Shown in pieces: positions 22,396-34,604 of a stretch of DNA of 64,000 nt. The notes beneath the pieces were generated by a model. It ran no database searches. It was not told where the DNA came from and saw only the letters and a program-made list of their open reading frames with translations. Every line of letters starts with the position of its first letter. Positions within the stretch are counted from its first letter, which is position 1. This DNA comes from Medicago truncatula (Eukaryota > Streptophyta > Magnoliopsida > Fabales > Fabaceae). The position numbers and the translations under genes are program-made. The DNA lies in the NCBI RefSeq assembly GCF_003473485.1, contig NC_053043.1:1808001-1872000 (forward strand). The letters are read 5' to 3'.

Positions 22396-23573
22396 AGGCA
22401 AAGAAAATTGAAGATGGTGTGGATTAAATCATTAACCTGATTGTGTGTACAGATTGTTTTGTTCTATATTTCCGTTTCTTGTGTAATCTTGGTTGACTGA
22501 AGTTGAGTACTTCTGAAATGTATACTTGACAGAATGACTGTCTATTTAACCCAAAAATGATTCTGTTCACGAGCAACCACATTGTGATAAATTATCTATT
22601 TACTTCCTTCCCAATTTGTGTGACTGCTCATACTCTTTTTTCTTATCATATTCTTATTTGAATAATATAATCATTTATAATTTAAAGTATCACTCTCTCC
22701 AACTTAGTCCCTTAATGTATATCTATACCATTATATAAAGACAACTCCAAAGTTAACCACTAGTAAATATAATAAGTACTGTAGTCTCTAAAGTATATAA
22801 AATTTGTCAATTTAATCTATGTTATTGAGAAATTAATAATATAGAGATAAAATGGAGTAAATCAAGAAATATTGTACATTAATATAAATGAAGATATTAA
22901 TACCTAAAAAAATCTGAGTATGAACTAGGAACTTGTAAAATAAAATTTGTAAATAGTTTATAAACATATCATAAACCATCTTCATAAGTCTTTTCAAACA
23001 CTTAAGCAAATGCATGTCATATAATAAGAGTGAGCAAAACTCTTTCAAATGTTCCGCAACTCTTGCAACAATCTAGAAGTTACATGTTGATCACCAAGTA
23101 TTTTTTTGAATAAGGATTCTAGAAAACCCAAAAATTCTAAATTGAAAATCCAGAATTTGGGAATTTCTTGTTTGGTATTTTCAAAAAATTAAATAAGATA
23201 AAGAATTTTGGAAGGGTTTTTGACAGTTTGATAATATCATCAACTTTCTTAACTCTTGTGATTTAACAAGGAGAACACATATTTTGGGATAGAGACTGTA
23301 CTTATTTTTTTTTATGTCCCACATTTTAAATTGGACCACCAAATGTTAAGTTGATCTAAAGAGAGGAAGTTGTGTATAATAATTGACACTTGACAATCAA
23401 ATATGCAATAATTTGTGGAGTATGTAATAGGCTGGTGTTATGACTATTTGCTGAAACAGTTGGAAGAATAACGGTTGAATCCTTACATGTGATGACTGGT
23501 AGAGTCCATGCAATTAATTAATGCATATTTATGTATATTCAACTTATCATGACCAAAAATACAAGAAATTAAA
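22396..23573. other. intergenic, AT-rich
   Basis: Non-coding spacer between MCM9 and the carboxypeptidase-like gene. No RNA gene, repeat with clear ends or ORF of note was seen. Confidence 0.6.
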
Positions 23574-26500
23574 ATGGCAGTGTATTTGATAAGGTCTTGT
23601 TCTTGGCTTCTGATTGTGTTAACTCTCTTTATACATGCAGATTGTGGTGACATTGTAAAAACTCTTCCTGGCTTTCCTGGTGAACTTCCATTCACACTTG
23701 AAACGGGGTAACTCATAATATGTTATTTAAAGCTGTCTACAAAATTTGTGGAGCAATAATTTCATAATAGTAACACATTGTCTTTAATCATGTTTCATGA
23801 TGAAGTTACATAGGGGTGGAACATTCTGAACTATTCTATCTTTTTGTTGAGTCAACTGGGAATCCAAAAACTGATCCTCTTCTTCTATACTTAATTGGAG
23901 GTCCTGGCTGTTCTGCTTTAAATGCATTTTTCTTTCAAGTTGGTTAGTTTCCTCTCATCCTTTCTTTGAAAATTTAAATGGGGTGTTAATTATGTTTAAA
24001 GAAAGTGATTTTTTTAAAAGTAAACCGTAACAAACGAACCCTTATTTTCTGGCCATGCACTTCCATACACATGGAGTTGCATGTCATGTTAGTATCATTT
24101 CCGACCACACATGTATTCAGAAGTATACTTTTCAAATGACATAAAAATTATGTTTTAGTCCGAAGTATACTTCTGAAATGACTTTTGGGCGGGAAAAGAA
24201 GCTCGAATCACTAATGTCTCACATTTTTCTTCATGTTTTAGGTCCATTAGCTTTCAATGAGGCTGATTATACAGGGGGATTACCACAATTAATCCTAAGG
24301 TCTTACCCATGGACAAAAGTACACACAATCATTTCCTTACTTTCTCATTCTCCATGTTTACTATAATGTAACTCTTTTTGTAACATATTGTTTTCGGCTA
24401 TATCACATTTCGTAGAGTGCTAGCATTATATTTCTAGATGCACCAGTTGGTACTGGATACTCATATTCTACATCCCCTGAAAGTTTGGTTCCATCCGACT
24501 CAATGTCAGCAAGACAAACGTACAAATTCTTGAGACAGGTAAGGTATCGTTGTTTTTTAAAAAGGTACTTGTTTTATTCTATAAGATCACAAACATCGAA
24601 AGTAAACAAGGAAAATAAAAAGTTTGTATATAATGTTTAATTTTTTAATTCAAATGCAGTGGTTGATGGAACACCCTCAATATCTTCTGAATCCAGTGTT
24701 AATTGTCGGTGATTCATATAGCGGTATGCTTGCACCAATAATTTCGAAGCATATATTAGATGGTAATCACCAAATCTTTTACTTTTCTTTGTAAATTCCA
24801 AGAGATTGGAACCTACGAATGAGAAAAATGAATGAATTTTAATTGTATGGCTTACAACCTCGAACTTTCTATGAGATTTTCAATACACATAAATTGTATG
24901 TATTCATAACAGAAAGCAAAAACAGATGTAGATTGATACTACTAGTTTAAACTTTGAATGCTTGGAGTTTATATAAACCAAGCCGAATAGTAAAATAAGA
25001 ACAAATTTCTATCAGCATAATATCAATTTGTTGTGACCATTTTATACTTACACAAGCCTTGTACTTCAATGACACTGCAGGAAATGCAGCTGGACCAAAG
25101 CCATACATAACTTTAATAGTAAATGATGAATCTTCTTATTCTTCTTTTTTATAATAAAATCCACCATGTTTATTGTACTATAAACATATGTAACATACAA
25201 TTTATTTTTAAATGCATTTAGGGAATGATAGGTGGATCTCCTGTTACAAGTATAGCACTGGAAAATAATACAAAAATAATCATGGCTCACCGATTGACAC
25301 TTATATCAGACAGTCTCTATGAGGTAATTTGAAGAATATTTATCATTATATTAGACTCATATTTACTAATGCATACTCGCTTAACTTCTATATATACTTC
25401 TCTGTAGGAAGCCAAGGAGAGCTGTGAAGGATGGTATATTGATGTAAACCCTTCAAACACTAAATGTGTGAAAGCACTTCAAGAGATTGATGAGGTTCTG
25501 TGGCTTTACTTATCTGTGTTGGTTTACAAATTTGTATAGTTTTTATGGTTATATTTAAAAAATGAATATTAATGTGCTTGGCATTGCAGTTGCTGACTGA
25601 TATTAATGTTGCAAATGTTCTGGATCCCAATTGTGAAAGACTATCACCAAAACCAAATGATACACGATCTAGAAGAGTTCTCAAAGGAAAGGAAACAAAT
25701 TTCCAATGGCAGTTCCAAAAGCAACACCATCAGAAATGGTGGTGCAAGGTCTCCATAACCATCAACTCATTTATTAATTAATTAATATTTTCACCAGGTT
25801 AATATTATTATATAATAAATTCATTCGGCAGAGTTATGTTTATCTGCTTTCTTATATATGGGCGAACGATGAGAAAGTTCAAGAAGCACTTCATGTTAGA
25901 GAGGTATTAAAATCCAAACGTGTTATAATACAGTTCTTACCTTGTTAATTTTGATTAATAAAACATCGAAATTGTGTATAGGGAAGAGTAAAAGAATGGT
26001 AAAGGTGCAACACAGTCTTGCAGGACATCTACAACAAAGATATTTCTGATGCCATTGACTACCAGAAGAATCTTACTCAAACAAACTTAAAAGTCTTGCT
26101 ATATAAGTAATCATGTTGTTTTATTATATTTATTATGTCTAATCAATGTTTTGTTTTTTGACAAGTCTGTCTTATCAATGTTATTGAGTTTCTTTCACTC
26201 ATTTTAGTCAAAAGACCTCACTTTACTTTTGATCTATACTGTAGTGGTGATCATGATCTCGTGGTCTCGCACATATCTACAGAAACATGGATAGGTACTC
26301 TTCATCTGACTGTCGAAGATCCATGGCGTCCTTGGTTTGTTGATGGTCAAGTTGCAGGGTGAGTTGACATGTTAGAGAGACATTGTAGTTTACCTTCGGT
26401 CACAAATTCAGTTACTTAGTCAAATAATCGATAATGTTCGATGAAATTCGAACGACTTACATTTCAACAGCATAAATTTAATTCAAACAAGAGATCGAAA

Positions 26501-26831
26501 TATAAGTTGTCCCTTTTCATCCAAAATTCCAAATTCAGTGACTGAATTTGTGATCACTAGCATTCTTAATTCGTATTGACACACCTAGCACGCTGGCAGG
26601 TATCAAGTCCAATACTCCAACATAGGATACCGTTTGACTTATGCAACGGTGAAGGTAATAAACTAAAACCGTGTAATAACACCGACGAAATCAAAAGGAA
26701 AACATGAAACTAAATGCTGGCCAAATTTATGTCTGTTGGTTAAACAGGGAGCAGGGCATTCTCCAACAGAGTACAACAACAGGGAATGCTTTGAAATGTT
26801 TGAAAGATGGATCCATTTTTATCCTCTTTAA
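23574..26831 (+). pseudogene. serine carboxypeptidase-like gene with premature stop
   Basis: An SCPL (S10 family) hydrolase or acyltransferase. Exons: 23574-23707, 23806-23942, 24242-24318, 24416-24538, 24660-24762, 25081-25118, 25222-25323, 25408-25494, 25590-25748, 25832-25903, 25982-26106, 26245-26358, 26600-26654, 26748-26831. They give 470 codons in phase, the normal family length. An N-terminal signal peptide (MAVYLIRSCSWLLIVLTLF) targets the secretory pathway. GGPGCSA and the nucleophile motif GDSYSG (Ser176) are intact, as are Asp388 (NGDHD) and His446 (GAGHSPTEY). The only lesion is TAA at 26000-26002 (codon 351), where the family has W-Q-RCN; CAA to TAA explains it. The stop removes Asp and His, so normal splicing gives an inactive protein. 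An in-frame alternative acceptor downstream of the stop exists (AG at 26022-26023). Acyltransferase versus peptidase role cannot be decided. Confidence 0.9.
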
Positions 26832-27499
26832 TCTGCTTGCTTACTGTTTTTTTCCCAAATTTCCTAGCTGTTGTCATTTTAATATCATTGGCCTAATTTA
26901 TTTATATATTTATCAGTTCATTGCAAGCACTCTTTGTAATCACGTGTTAAAATTTACTTAACTCAATTGACTAGAGATTTTGAGTAAACCATTGTAAGAT
27001 ATTATTTGCAATTAATCAAGAAAAGCAAAGTCCTGTCTCTACATTGAGGAGAATATCACTCATCAAAAAAAGAACTACACTAGCTGCCTCAAAAGTAACA
27101 TGCAAATTGATATATAGTTATTTATCAGCATAGTTAATTTTTCCAAAAAAAAAAAAACATCATACTAAACCAATCATCTTTCACACAAGAGTGTTATTAT
27201 AGATAAGCATAATACAATCTCGTATAGACTATAGACATAAAAAAACAACAATGATAATACACAGTCTATACGAAGTGTGGATTGGCTTTGAGTTTGACAT
27301 GAGCTCCATCTCGAAAAGTCTTGAAAGAGTTTCTGGTTAGTTTATTCCACCACCAAAACCTGCAGCCGATAAAATAGACAAATTGAATATCATATACTTA
27401 GGAAACAATTTAAACATATGATTTAACATGAATACGAGCAAATAATGGAAGAGAAACTTACTTTCAACAAGTCAAAACAAAGGTTTAGGTATACATCCA
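26832..27499. other. intergenic with possible minus-strand exon remnant
   Basis: AT-rich. On the minus strand, 27366 to 27274 reads a 31-codon frame starting FWWWNKLTRNSFKTF and ending at a stop, right after a CTGCAG acceptor-like site. It may be a terminal exon of an unknown gene or chance. Confidence 0.3.
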
Positions 27500-27851
27500 T
27501 TGCGCCTGCATCGGGGTTTTGATGAAGTGCCACATGCATTGCCAACTGTTTTGTGTTGATGGACTGTCTTTGTTTTTCTCATGATTTCAAATAACCCATT
27601 TTGTTATATGGCAGATGACAAAATTTGAAGTCAAAGAGTCTTTCACTTATTTCCTTAAAGTAAGTTAAAAGTAGTGACGGTTGAACTATTATTTTCAAGT
27701 GAATATGTATTTGAAGATTTCGGATAACTAATTCTAAGGAACTCTATAACAAAATGTGTTACTTCAAATTATGAGAAAAACAAAGTCAGTCCATCAACAC
27801 AAAAACTGGAAATACATGTGCCACTTTATCAAAACCCCGACGCAAGTGCAA
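27500..27851. repeat. long imperfect inverted repeat (two ~108 bp arms)
   Basis: The left arm 27500-27607 and right arm 27745-27851 are reverse complements of each other at roughly 85-90% by eye (shared TCGGGGTTTTGAT, TTGTGTTGATGGACTG, CTTTGTTTTTCTCAT, CATTTTGTTATA). They are separated by a 137 bp unrelated loop. A transcript would fold into a long stem. No target duplication flanks it. Read outward from the loop, both arms encode a similar short peptide (H-V-x-L-x-QNPDA), which suggests inverted duplication of a coding exon. A young MIRNA-like locus is an alternative. Confidence 0.8.
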
Positions 27852-28392
27852 CCGTCTCTCTCTCTCAAATAACAGAAAAACAGAATCATAATATCTTTTT
27901 AGAGATTATTTTTTAAAAATTTTATGAAAAATCAGAATTTATTTTGTGTTTGTTTAAGGTAATAAAAATCACTTTTTTTAAAAGATAATTTAATTTGTTT
28001 GGATCCAGCTATATAAAAGCGATTTTTTATTACAAAATTAGTTCAATCTTTAAATTCATATTTTCTCTCTCCTCTAAAAAAAATAATTATTTTTTGAGAA
28101 GCTGTTGAGAGCAGCTTCTCATTTGAAACTGTTTCTAGAATTTTTTTTAATTTTGATTTTTCTAAAAATTTGTAACAAACGGATGCAATATTTTTAAAAG
28201 TGATTATTTTCTTAAAAAAAAAAAGATTTTTTTTCTTTAAAAAAAAGCTATAACAAACAGGCTCAGGCTCTTAGTTGAAGGGCTTTTTTTCGAACAAAAA
28301 AAATTGTAGGGATGTTCAAAAGTTGGTCTTGATTGATTTTGGATTTAAAAACTGTTTATATACGCTTTCATTCTATATATACTCTTTCATAG
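27852..28392. other. intergenic, very AT-rich
   Basis: Poly-A and poly-T tracts between the inverted repeat and the SCPL remnant. Nothing else is seen. Confidence 0.6.
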
Positions 28393-29059
28393 GAGGCCAA
28401 AGAGAGTTGTGAAGGATGGTATATCGATGTATACCTCTTCTCCTCTTCTCGTGACTGTCGAAACTCAAAGATCCATGACATCCTTTGGTTTGTTGATAGT
28501 CGAGTTGCAGGTTAGAGAGAGACTGCAGTTTACAATCGATCGCAAATTCACACAATCACTCTAGTCAAAGAATCAAGCATATCAGATGAACTTCCAGAAA
28601 GAAAGAAAAAAAAACTCATTTCAAATGTATAAATTGGATTCAAACAAGAGATCAAAATATAAGTTGTCCTTTTCATCCAACATTTCTGATTCATTGACTG
28701 AATTCGCGACCATTGCATGAAATGAATTTCTTTAGAAGGCGTTTTGTTTTGTTTTGTTTTGTTTCCATTGCTATTTTATATACTACTAGGAAACTTACTA
28801 TCAAATGTGTGATGCAGGTATCAGATCATATATTCCAACGGTCCAACTTAGGCTATCGTTAAACTTACGTAACGGTGAAGGTAATAAACTAAAATCTCAT
28901 GTTATTACCATCAATGAGATCAAAGTGGGGACATGAAACTGAAATACTGGCCACATTTATGTTCATTGTTTAAACAGGGAGCAAGGCATTCTTCCATAGT
29001 ACAGTAACAGGGAATGCTTCAAAATGTTTGAAAGTTGGATCCATTTTTATCCGCTTTAA
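28393..29059 (+). pseudogene. decayed partial copy of the SCPL gene 3' end
   Basis: Pieces match the upstream SCPL gene in order. 28393-28434 matches exon 8 (GAGGCCAAAGAGAGTTGTGA against GAAGCCAAGGAGAGCTGTGA). About 28453-28509 matches the end of exon 12 (GACTGTCGA...GATCCATG). About 28820-28875 matches exon 13, and 28979-29059 matches exon 14, ending at the equivalent TAA. The flanking intron sequence is also similar, so this is a segmental DNA copy and not a retrocopy. Exons 9-11 are deleted, and frameshifts and stops are present. It cannot encode a functional enzyme. Confidence 0.88.
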
Positions 29060-29668
29060 TCTGCTTAATGTGCTTCTACTTTATTCATAGGCATTGCTAT
29101 CACAAGTTAACACTACTTAGCTCAAGTGACTTGAGATTTTGACAAAACCATTGAAAGATATTATTTACAATTAATCAAGTGAAGCAAATTCATGTCTCTG
29201 CAACGAGAGGAAACTTTAGAATAGAAAACAAAACAAAAAAAGAAGTGTAAATGTCAAGGGAAATGTCACGTGTCAGAGACAAATGCGCTAACAGAGACAA
29301 ATGATGTATGTGAAATATCTCAATTCAAAATGAGCTATCAGAGACAAATGCGCTAACACAAGAACTACACATGAATTCTGCACGAGGGAAAGAAACTCCC
29401 AGCACATGGTGAAACTAGGTATAAATTATTCTGGAACTTGCCCTCATGTTCCCGCATTCAAATCATTGCAAGTATATCAGTGAATGTTTATTAAGTAAGG
29501 CACGGGTAACTAACATTATTTAAACTAACAAATAAGTTAGCCAAAAGCAGAAAAAGCTTCATGTTAAAATGATGAACTCAACTGTCCTCAAATGAAGGAC
29601 CTTATCTTTTGGCCGGGATTAAAGAAGCATAGAGAACTGCTATTTACTTACAAGGAAATGCAAAGTAA
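29060..29668. other. intergenic
   Basis: Contains a short direct repeat (CAGAGACAAATG, three times at about 29275-29350). Otherwise AT-rich spacer. Confidence 0.55.
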
Positions 29669-32600
29669 TTAATACAAGCCCAAAAATTTCCACCAGATAG
29701 AGCCAACTCCTCCCCAGATGATAGCATTAATAAATGCCATAATGAAACCCGTTTTGAATATATCGGGAAGGTCTACATAGCCAGCTGTTCAAAAACAAGA
29801 ATTGAAATCACATCAGCTATCATACTTCAACATATCTTTAAGTCAAATTCACAAAGTATAAAGGGTGACAGATAAAGATTAGTTTTGCCTTAACAAATAT
29901 AGCCTTTTGGTCACTAATTGCAGCTAGAAATCACCTTTATAAGAATAAAAACATTTATTTTGGAAGGTTTTTGAAATCACAAATAATTTTCTTTCCGCCA
30001 CTTATACCATTAAACTAACAGAAATGAAGCGTAGGGAAGGATAAATAATACATGTAACGTAAATGTAGGGAATTGAAACAAAGTTACTGAAAAACTGTGA
30101 GCTAAATAGTTAATTCGCAGGAAAGAAAAACAGAAATCATGTGGCTGGCGTGTTATAGATAGGGACAAACCTCCATAGTATACAGCAGCTTGACCACTGC
30201 TATAGTGTGTAATTGCACCGAAAAGATTGGTATTATAACCTAAAGCAAGCGCTGCGAGAGTACCAGGAACACCAGCTGCCCTATGCATGGCCAGAAACGC
30301 AGAGTATAAAGCCCCTACATGCCCAGTCTGGCTTGCAAAAAGGTAGTGGATGAAAAAATAAGCGGCCTGAAGAACAGCCAATGAAGCCGGCCAGCTCAAG
30401 GAGAATGATCGAAGGCTGTTGGCCACACAATCAGACATCCAGCTCACAATCCCGAGGTTTGTCAACTGACTTGCCATACCCACTAGAATGGCAAACCAAG
30501 CCAAGGTATCCCACGCCGATTTTTCATTCAAGCAGTCATCCCAGTCAAGGACTCCTAAGACGAGGAGTATTGATAAACCAAGCATTGCAGCTACAGCACT
30601 TGCTATGCCAAGAGTCTCTCTGCAAGACCAAAGAAATACTGATAATAGTATTGAATTCAACTAGTTGAAATTGCATTGTGAGAGAAACAACAATCTATAG
30701 ATGTAGCAAGTGAACTCTTACACATAAAAGGAGGTATAATGACTTGCACAGGTATAGTTTGGGAAGACATCAAATAAAATGAACTATAACTATTTGCAAA
30801 TGATATGACGATATCGCATCATAATCATAACTTATTATACACAACAACAGTCGATGCATTTTCACTCTTGGATAAACAGCTTAATTAAGCACTGATAATA
30901 TAAGTGCTTATCATATACTCCCTCCATCTCTTTTTATAAGCACCTCTTACTTTTTTTCACATATATTAAGAAAAGTGGTTAGTGAATTTAATGTGTTCTT
31001 TTTGTATGTAGATCTTCTTATAATATCCTTAGTATATTAATATGTCTAACTTCTGTATTCCAAGATATATGAGTAGTATTAATAAGGGGCATGTATGAAG
31101 AAAGAAATGCACCTAATAAATTGCATAGGGGGCTAAATTTAGAGACAAAATTCTTCAAAGGGAGCTTATAGTAAGAGACCGGGGGAATAGGTGTTAATAT
31201 ATAAGCTGTTTCTATAACAAAAATTTAAAATAAAGTCAGATTATTTTCATACAAGTAATAGCCAATAAGTTGTTTTCATAAGCTATCCCAGTGAGTCAGC
31301 TTATGGAAATAAGCTGAAAACTCCCTATGGACATGTCATAAGATGTTTCCATAAGCTCTCCCAAACACAAGTGCTTATGTCAGTAAATAAACTCAAATAA
31401 GTCAATCCAAACAGGCCCTAAGTGGGGTTGGCTACATGGATTAAATTACACCATAATATTTTATTAGAATTCATGTTCAACAAAAGAGCAATTATTTCCT
31501 ATATCCAAAATTAATATGCATATGAGAAAAGGAGCTTAAACCTGGAGGCTAAAACAATGATAAAAACTAGTAAGTATTACTTGAACAAACACTCTTCCTT
31601 CAAAGTTCAATATTTTCAGCATCACCATAAGACCATTTACTCAATCAAAAATAACAATAGACTAATAGAGTAGAAGGCATATGACATACCCAAAGATCCA
31701 CAGAGAGACTGCAAGAAGCATTGTAGCAACCATAACCCATTCATTTTGAGTGACAGGGCCCATTGTTTCCAGTTTCTTTGCAGCCAGGGCAGGTGCCTCT
31801 GGCGTGTCTTTAATTTCAGGAGGATAGATCGTGTATAAAATCAACGGTGTAGCAAGAAGACAAACAAATGCAGGTACACTAGCTGCCTTAAACCACGTAA
31901 CCCAAGGGTTTGAAATTACCACCCCAAGCTCCTGTGCTAATTTAACACAGAGCAGATTTTGAGCAGCAGCGGTTAGGAAAAGAGCGCTGGAGTTACCGGC
32001 AGACTGTTACATGTCACAGAGGCAACACAGAAGTTATATCATTGACATATGATAGCAATTTGCAAACAAGAAACACAGCAAAAGAAGTTTAGTGAAATTA
32101 GAGTATAGGATGATCGTTGCTGATAAGTGAAAACACATTATTATAATAAGCAATACAGAAAGCCATCATGCCTCATAAAATCAAAACACAACCAATGATG
32201 AAATACAATTTTACAAGGCAAAAGCATACACCAAACTGGAAATATCATCTGAGTTGTTTCACAAAAAGTGAAATTTGAAAAAACAGATGTCATGAAATCT
32301 ATCCCAAGTGATTATTATGTTAAATATGAAACAGTAAAATGATTTTTCTCACTTTAATGTAAACACTTAATCAAACGTTTTTATATTACCTTTTAAGTTA
32401 CCTCTATCTATACGTCATTTCCTTCCAAATTTTATAATTAGGGAAAATCACACTTTCCGAGTTGTACTCAAATGACACACTTTCCCTCATTTTGATTGTG
32501 AGGCTGGTGTGCATCCCTTTTCAAAATAAAGTGTATGTGTAATCTAACATAAACGTTAGCAAGGTGAACACAATTTCACCTGGTAATTATCTATATTAAT

Positions 32601-33724
32601 CTACTAATTAAATTCACATACATCATCAGATCATTAAAAACATTTGATTTCAATCCCAACTAGTTCTAAAGTCAATCATATAACCGATTGTAATTTCTTG
32701 ACGGTGTAGAACATTATAAACTCACATTATATTCACAGTCGCTAGATCATTAAAAACATCTGATTTCAATCATAACTACTTCTAAAGTCAATCGTGTAAC
32801 CGATTGTAATTTGATGATCGTATAGAACATTGTAAACTAACATTATATCAAAACCAAGCTCTTAACCTAATGTAAAGTAAAAAGAGAGTAAAACCAAACC
32901 TGAAATTGGTTCTGAATAAGAAAAGCTCCCAACCTCTTAGAGGAAGGACTATTAGGCTCACTCCCAGCAGAGAGTGAAAGTGACTTAATAATAGGCAAGA
33001 AAACACCACCAGCTCTAGCAGTAGTACTAGGCATAGCAGGTGCAATAAGAACTTCACTAAATGTCAAACCATAAGAAAGTCCTAAAGTACTTTTCCCCAT
33101 CCATTTCACAAAATAAGTAGCAATTCTATCCCCTAAACCCGTCTTCACAAACCCGCGAGCGAAGAAAAACGATATCACAATCAACCAAATAACTTCATTA
33201 GTAAAAGCACTAAATGCAGCTGTAAAGGTTAGAGTTTTTGTGACCACAGATGCTGTCAGGCCTAGAAAAGCCCAAGCTCCAACCGGCAACGGGCTTAGAA
33301 CAAGCCCGGCTATCGTTGAAAGGAAAATTGAGAGTAATTGCCATGCTTGAGGGGTAACTTCAACTGGTTTTGGAACAAAGAACCTTACAATGAGACCTAT
33401 CAAGATTGAAATGGCAAAAGGAATTGGCTTTGCACCTTGAAGAATATTGGGTTTTGGTGGGGATGATGGTGAAGGTGGTGGAGTTGAATTAGCATGAATT
33501 GGGAAATGGGGTTTTGAGAAAAGGTTAAAGGTTGAAACTTTAGAGGGAAAAGAGAAGGATTGTGATGATTTGAGTGATGGGATTGAACGTGAAGATGGGT
33601 TTTGTGGAAGAGGAGAGAATTGAGATCTGAAGATGGGTCGTGAAGAACGATGATGATGAAGATGATGGAGGAAGAAGGTAGGTGAAGAAGTTGTGGAGAG
33701 TGAGTGAAGTGCAAAACTCTCCAT
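29669..33724 (-). CDS. DiT1: chloroplast 2-oxoglutarate/malate translocator (DiT1/OMT type)
   Basis: An inner-envelope transporter that exchanges stromal malate for cytosolic 2-oxoglutarate, feeding ammonia assimilation. Exons on the minus strand: 33724-32900, 32003-31690, 30619-30171, 29784-29669. They give 567 aa in phase, the family length. Residues 1 to about 80 are Ser/His/Pro-rich with few acidic residues, a plastid transit peptide. The remainder is a DASS-family carrier of about 12 hydrophobic segments with RFFVPKPVEVTPQAWQLLS, SPLPVGAWAFLGL, VIWLIVISFFFARGFVKTG, the PSTTARAGG signature and TNLFGAITHYSSG. It ends WWKFLGLY. The choice of DiT1 over DiT2 (glutamate/malate) rests on remembered similarity and is less certain than the family. 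Intron 1 has a tandem repeat and intron 2 a MITE. Confidence 0.9.
30918..31187. mobile_element. 270 bp Stowaway-like MITE in DiT1 intron 2
   Basis: The left end is CTCCCTCCATCTCTTTTTAT and the right end AGAGACCGGGGGAA is its approximate reverse complement. It is flanked by TA on both sides, as expected for a Tc1/mariner-type MITE. Confidence 0.65.
31200..31410 (-). repeat. dispersed AAGCT-type repeat in DiT1 intron 2
   Basis: Carries several ATAAGCTGTTTTCATAAGCT-type blocks and TCTCCCAAACACAAGTGCTT. It is related to the block at 2910-3015. Confidence 0.5.
32629..32858. repeat. tandem duplication (115 bp period) in DiT1 intron 1
   Basis: Two adjacent copies start AGATCATTAAAAACAT at 32629 and 32744. 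They share 'ctaaagtcaatc', 'aaccgattgtaattt' and 'tagaacatt', with scattered substitutions. Confidence 0.85.
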
Positions 33725-34604
33725 TGGAACAACAGAACAACAACAATTGAAGTGTGATGATGAATTAATGATGTTTGTTTGTGAGGCTTTGGTTTGTTTG
33801 AGATTTTGAGGTTGTAATGTAACTTGTGTTCGGAGTGACCAATGTGTGTGAAATGAAAAACAAGGTAAATTTGAGGGATTTATTTAATTTGTATTATTCA
33901 TAACCAATCATAGTTTGTGATTTTATTTCTGGGTAGAGAGTTGTGGTTCGGTTTTCATTTCTTCATATTCTCTTGTGTGACTCGCATGTGGCCTTGTTAT
34001 TATCGATGTCGTTTTCACCTATTTTGGAGAATCCTTTCAAACTACTTTCTTTCTTGCCCTTTACTATTATCTTACTACTTTTCATATAAACATAGTATCT
34101 CTGGATCAAACTATTAATGGACTCAACCAAGAGACCCATTTTTATTTTAAGAATTTGAGTTTCATTTTAATGAGTTTCTTCGAAAATTATGAGTCGTCCG
34201 TTTTAATCGGTTTTTAGCATGTCTTATCGGTTTGTATCAATTTATTTACACGACCGATTTAATATATGGCTCGAACCGGCATAGCCATCGGTTCTCGATC
34301 GGACCGGTTTGACTTGCTGGTCTGAGTCAATTTTTAAAACTATGGGTAAATGTCTAACATTTTTAAAGATCTAACGATTGTGATTTTTTACTCTATCAAT
34401 GTACATGAATTAAATTTTATTATTATTGTTGTTGTTATTTTATTGATTTTTTTACCGTAAAAATTGATATTGTATTGATTAACATAGCTATTTTTAACAT
34501 TTGATAGAATAAAATAAATAAAAATTGAATGAGCATGATATTTTTGTTGTATTAAAAAGTTGAAAGTATATTTGTAACACAAAAAAAAAAAATTGAAAGT
34601 ATAC
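33725..34604. other. DiT1 upstream region, intergenic
   Basis: Holds the presumed DiT1 promoter. About 34190-34320 is enriched in CCGGT/ACCGG-like words and may be a repeat fragment. No gene. Confidence 0.5.

Noticed and set aside
27180..27370. A real minus-strand terminal exon (FWWWNKLTR...)
   Set aside because: Only 31 codons, and phase does not match the best upstream donor near 27467; left as a low-confidence note.
33400..33746. Short minus-strand ORFs overlapping the DiT1 first exon
   Set aside because: Other-frame shadows of the DiT1 transit-peptide exon.
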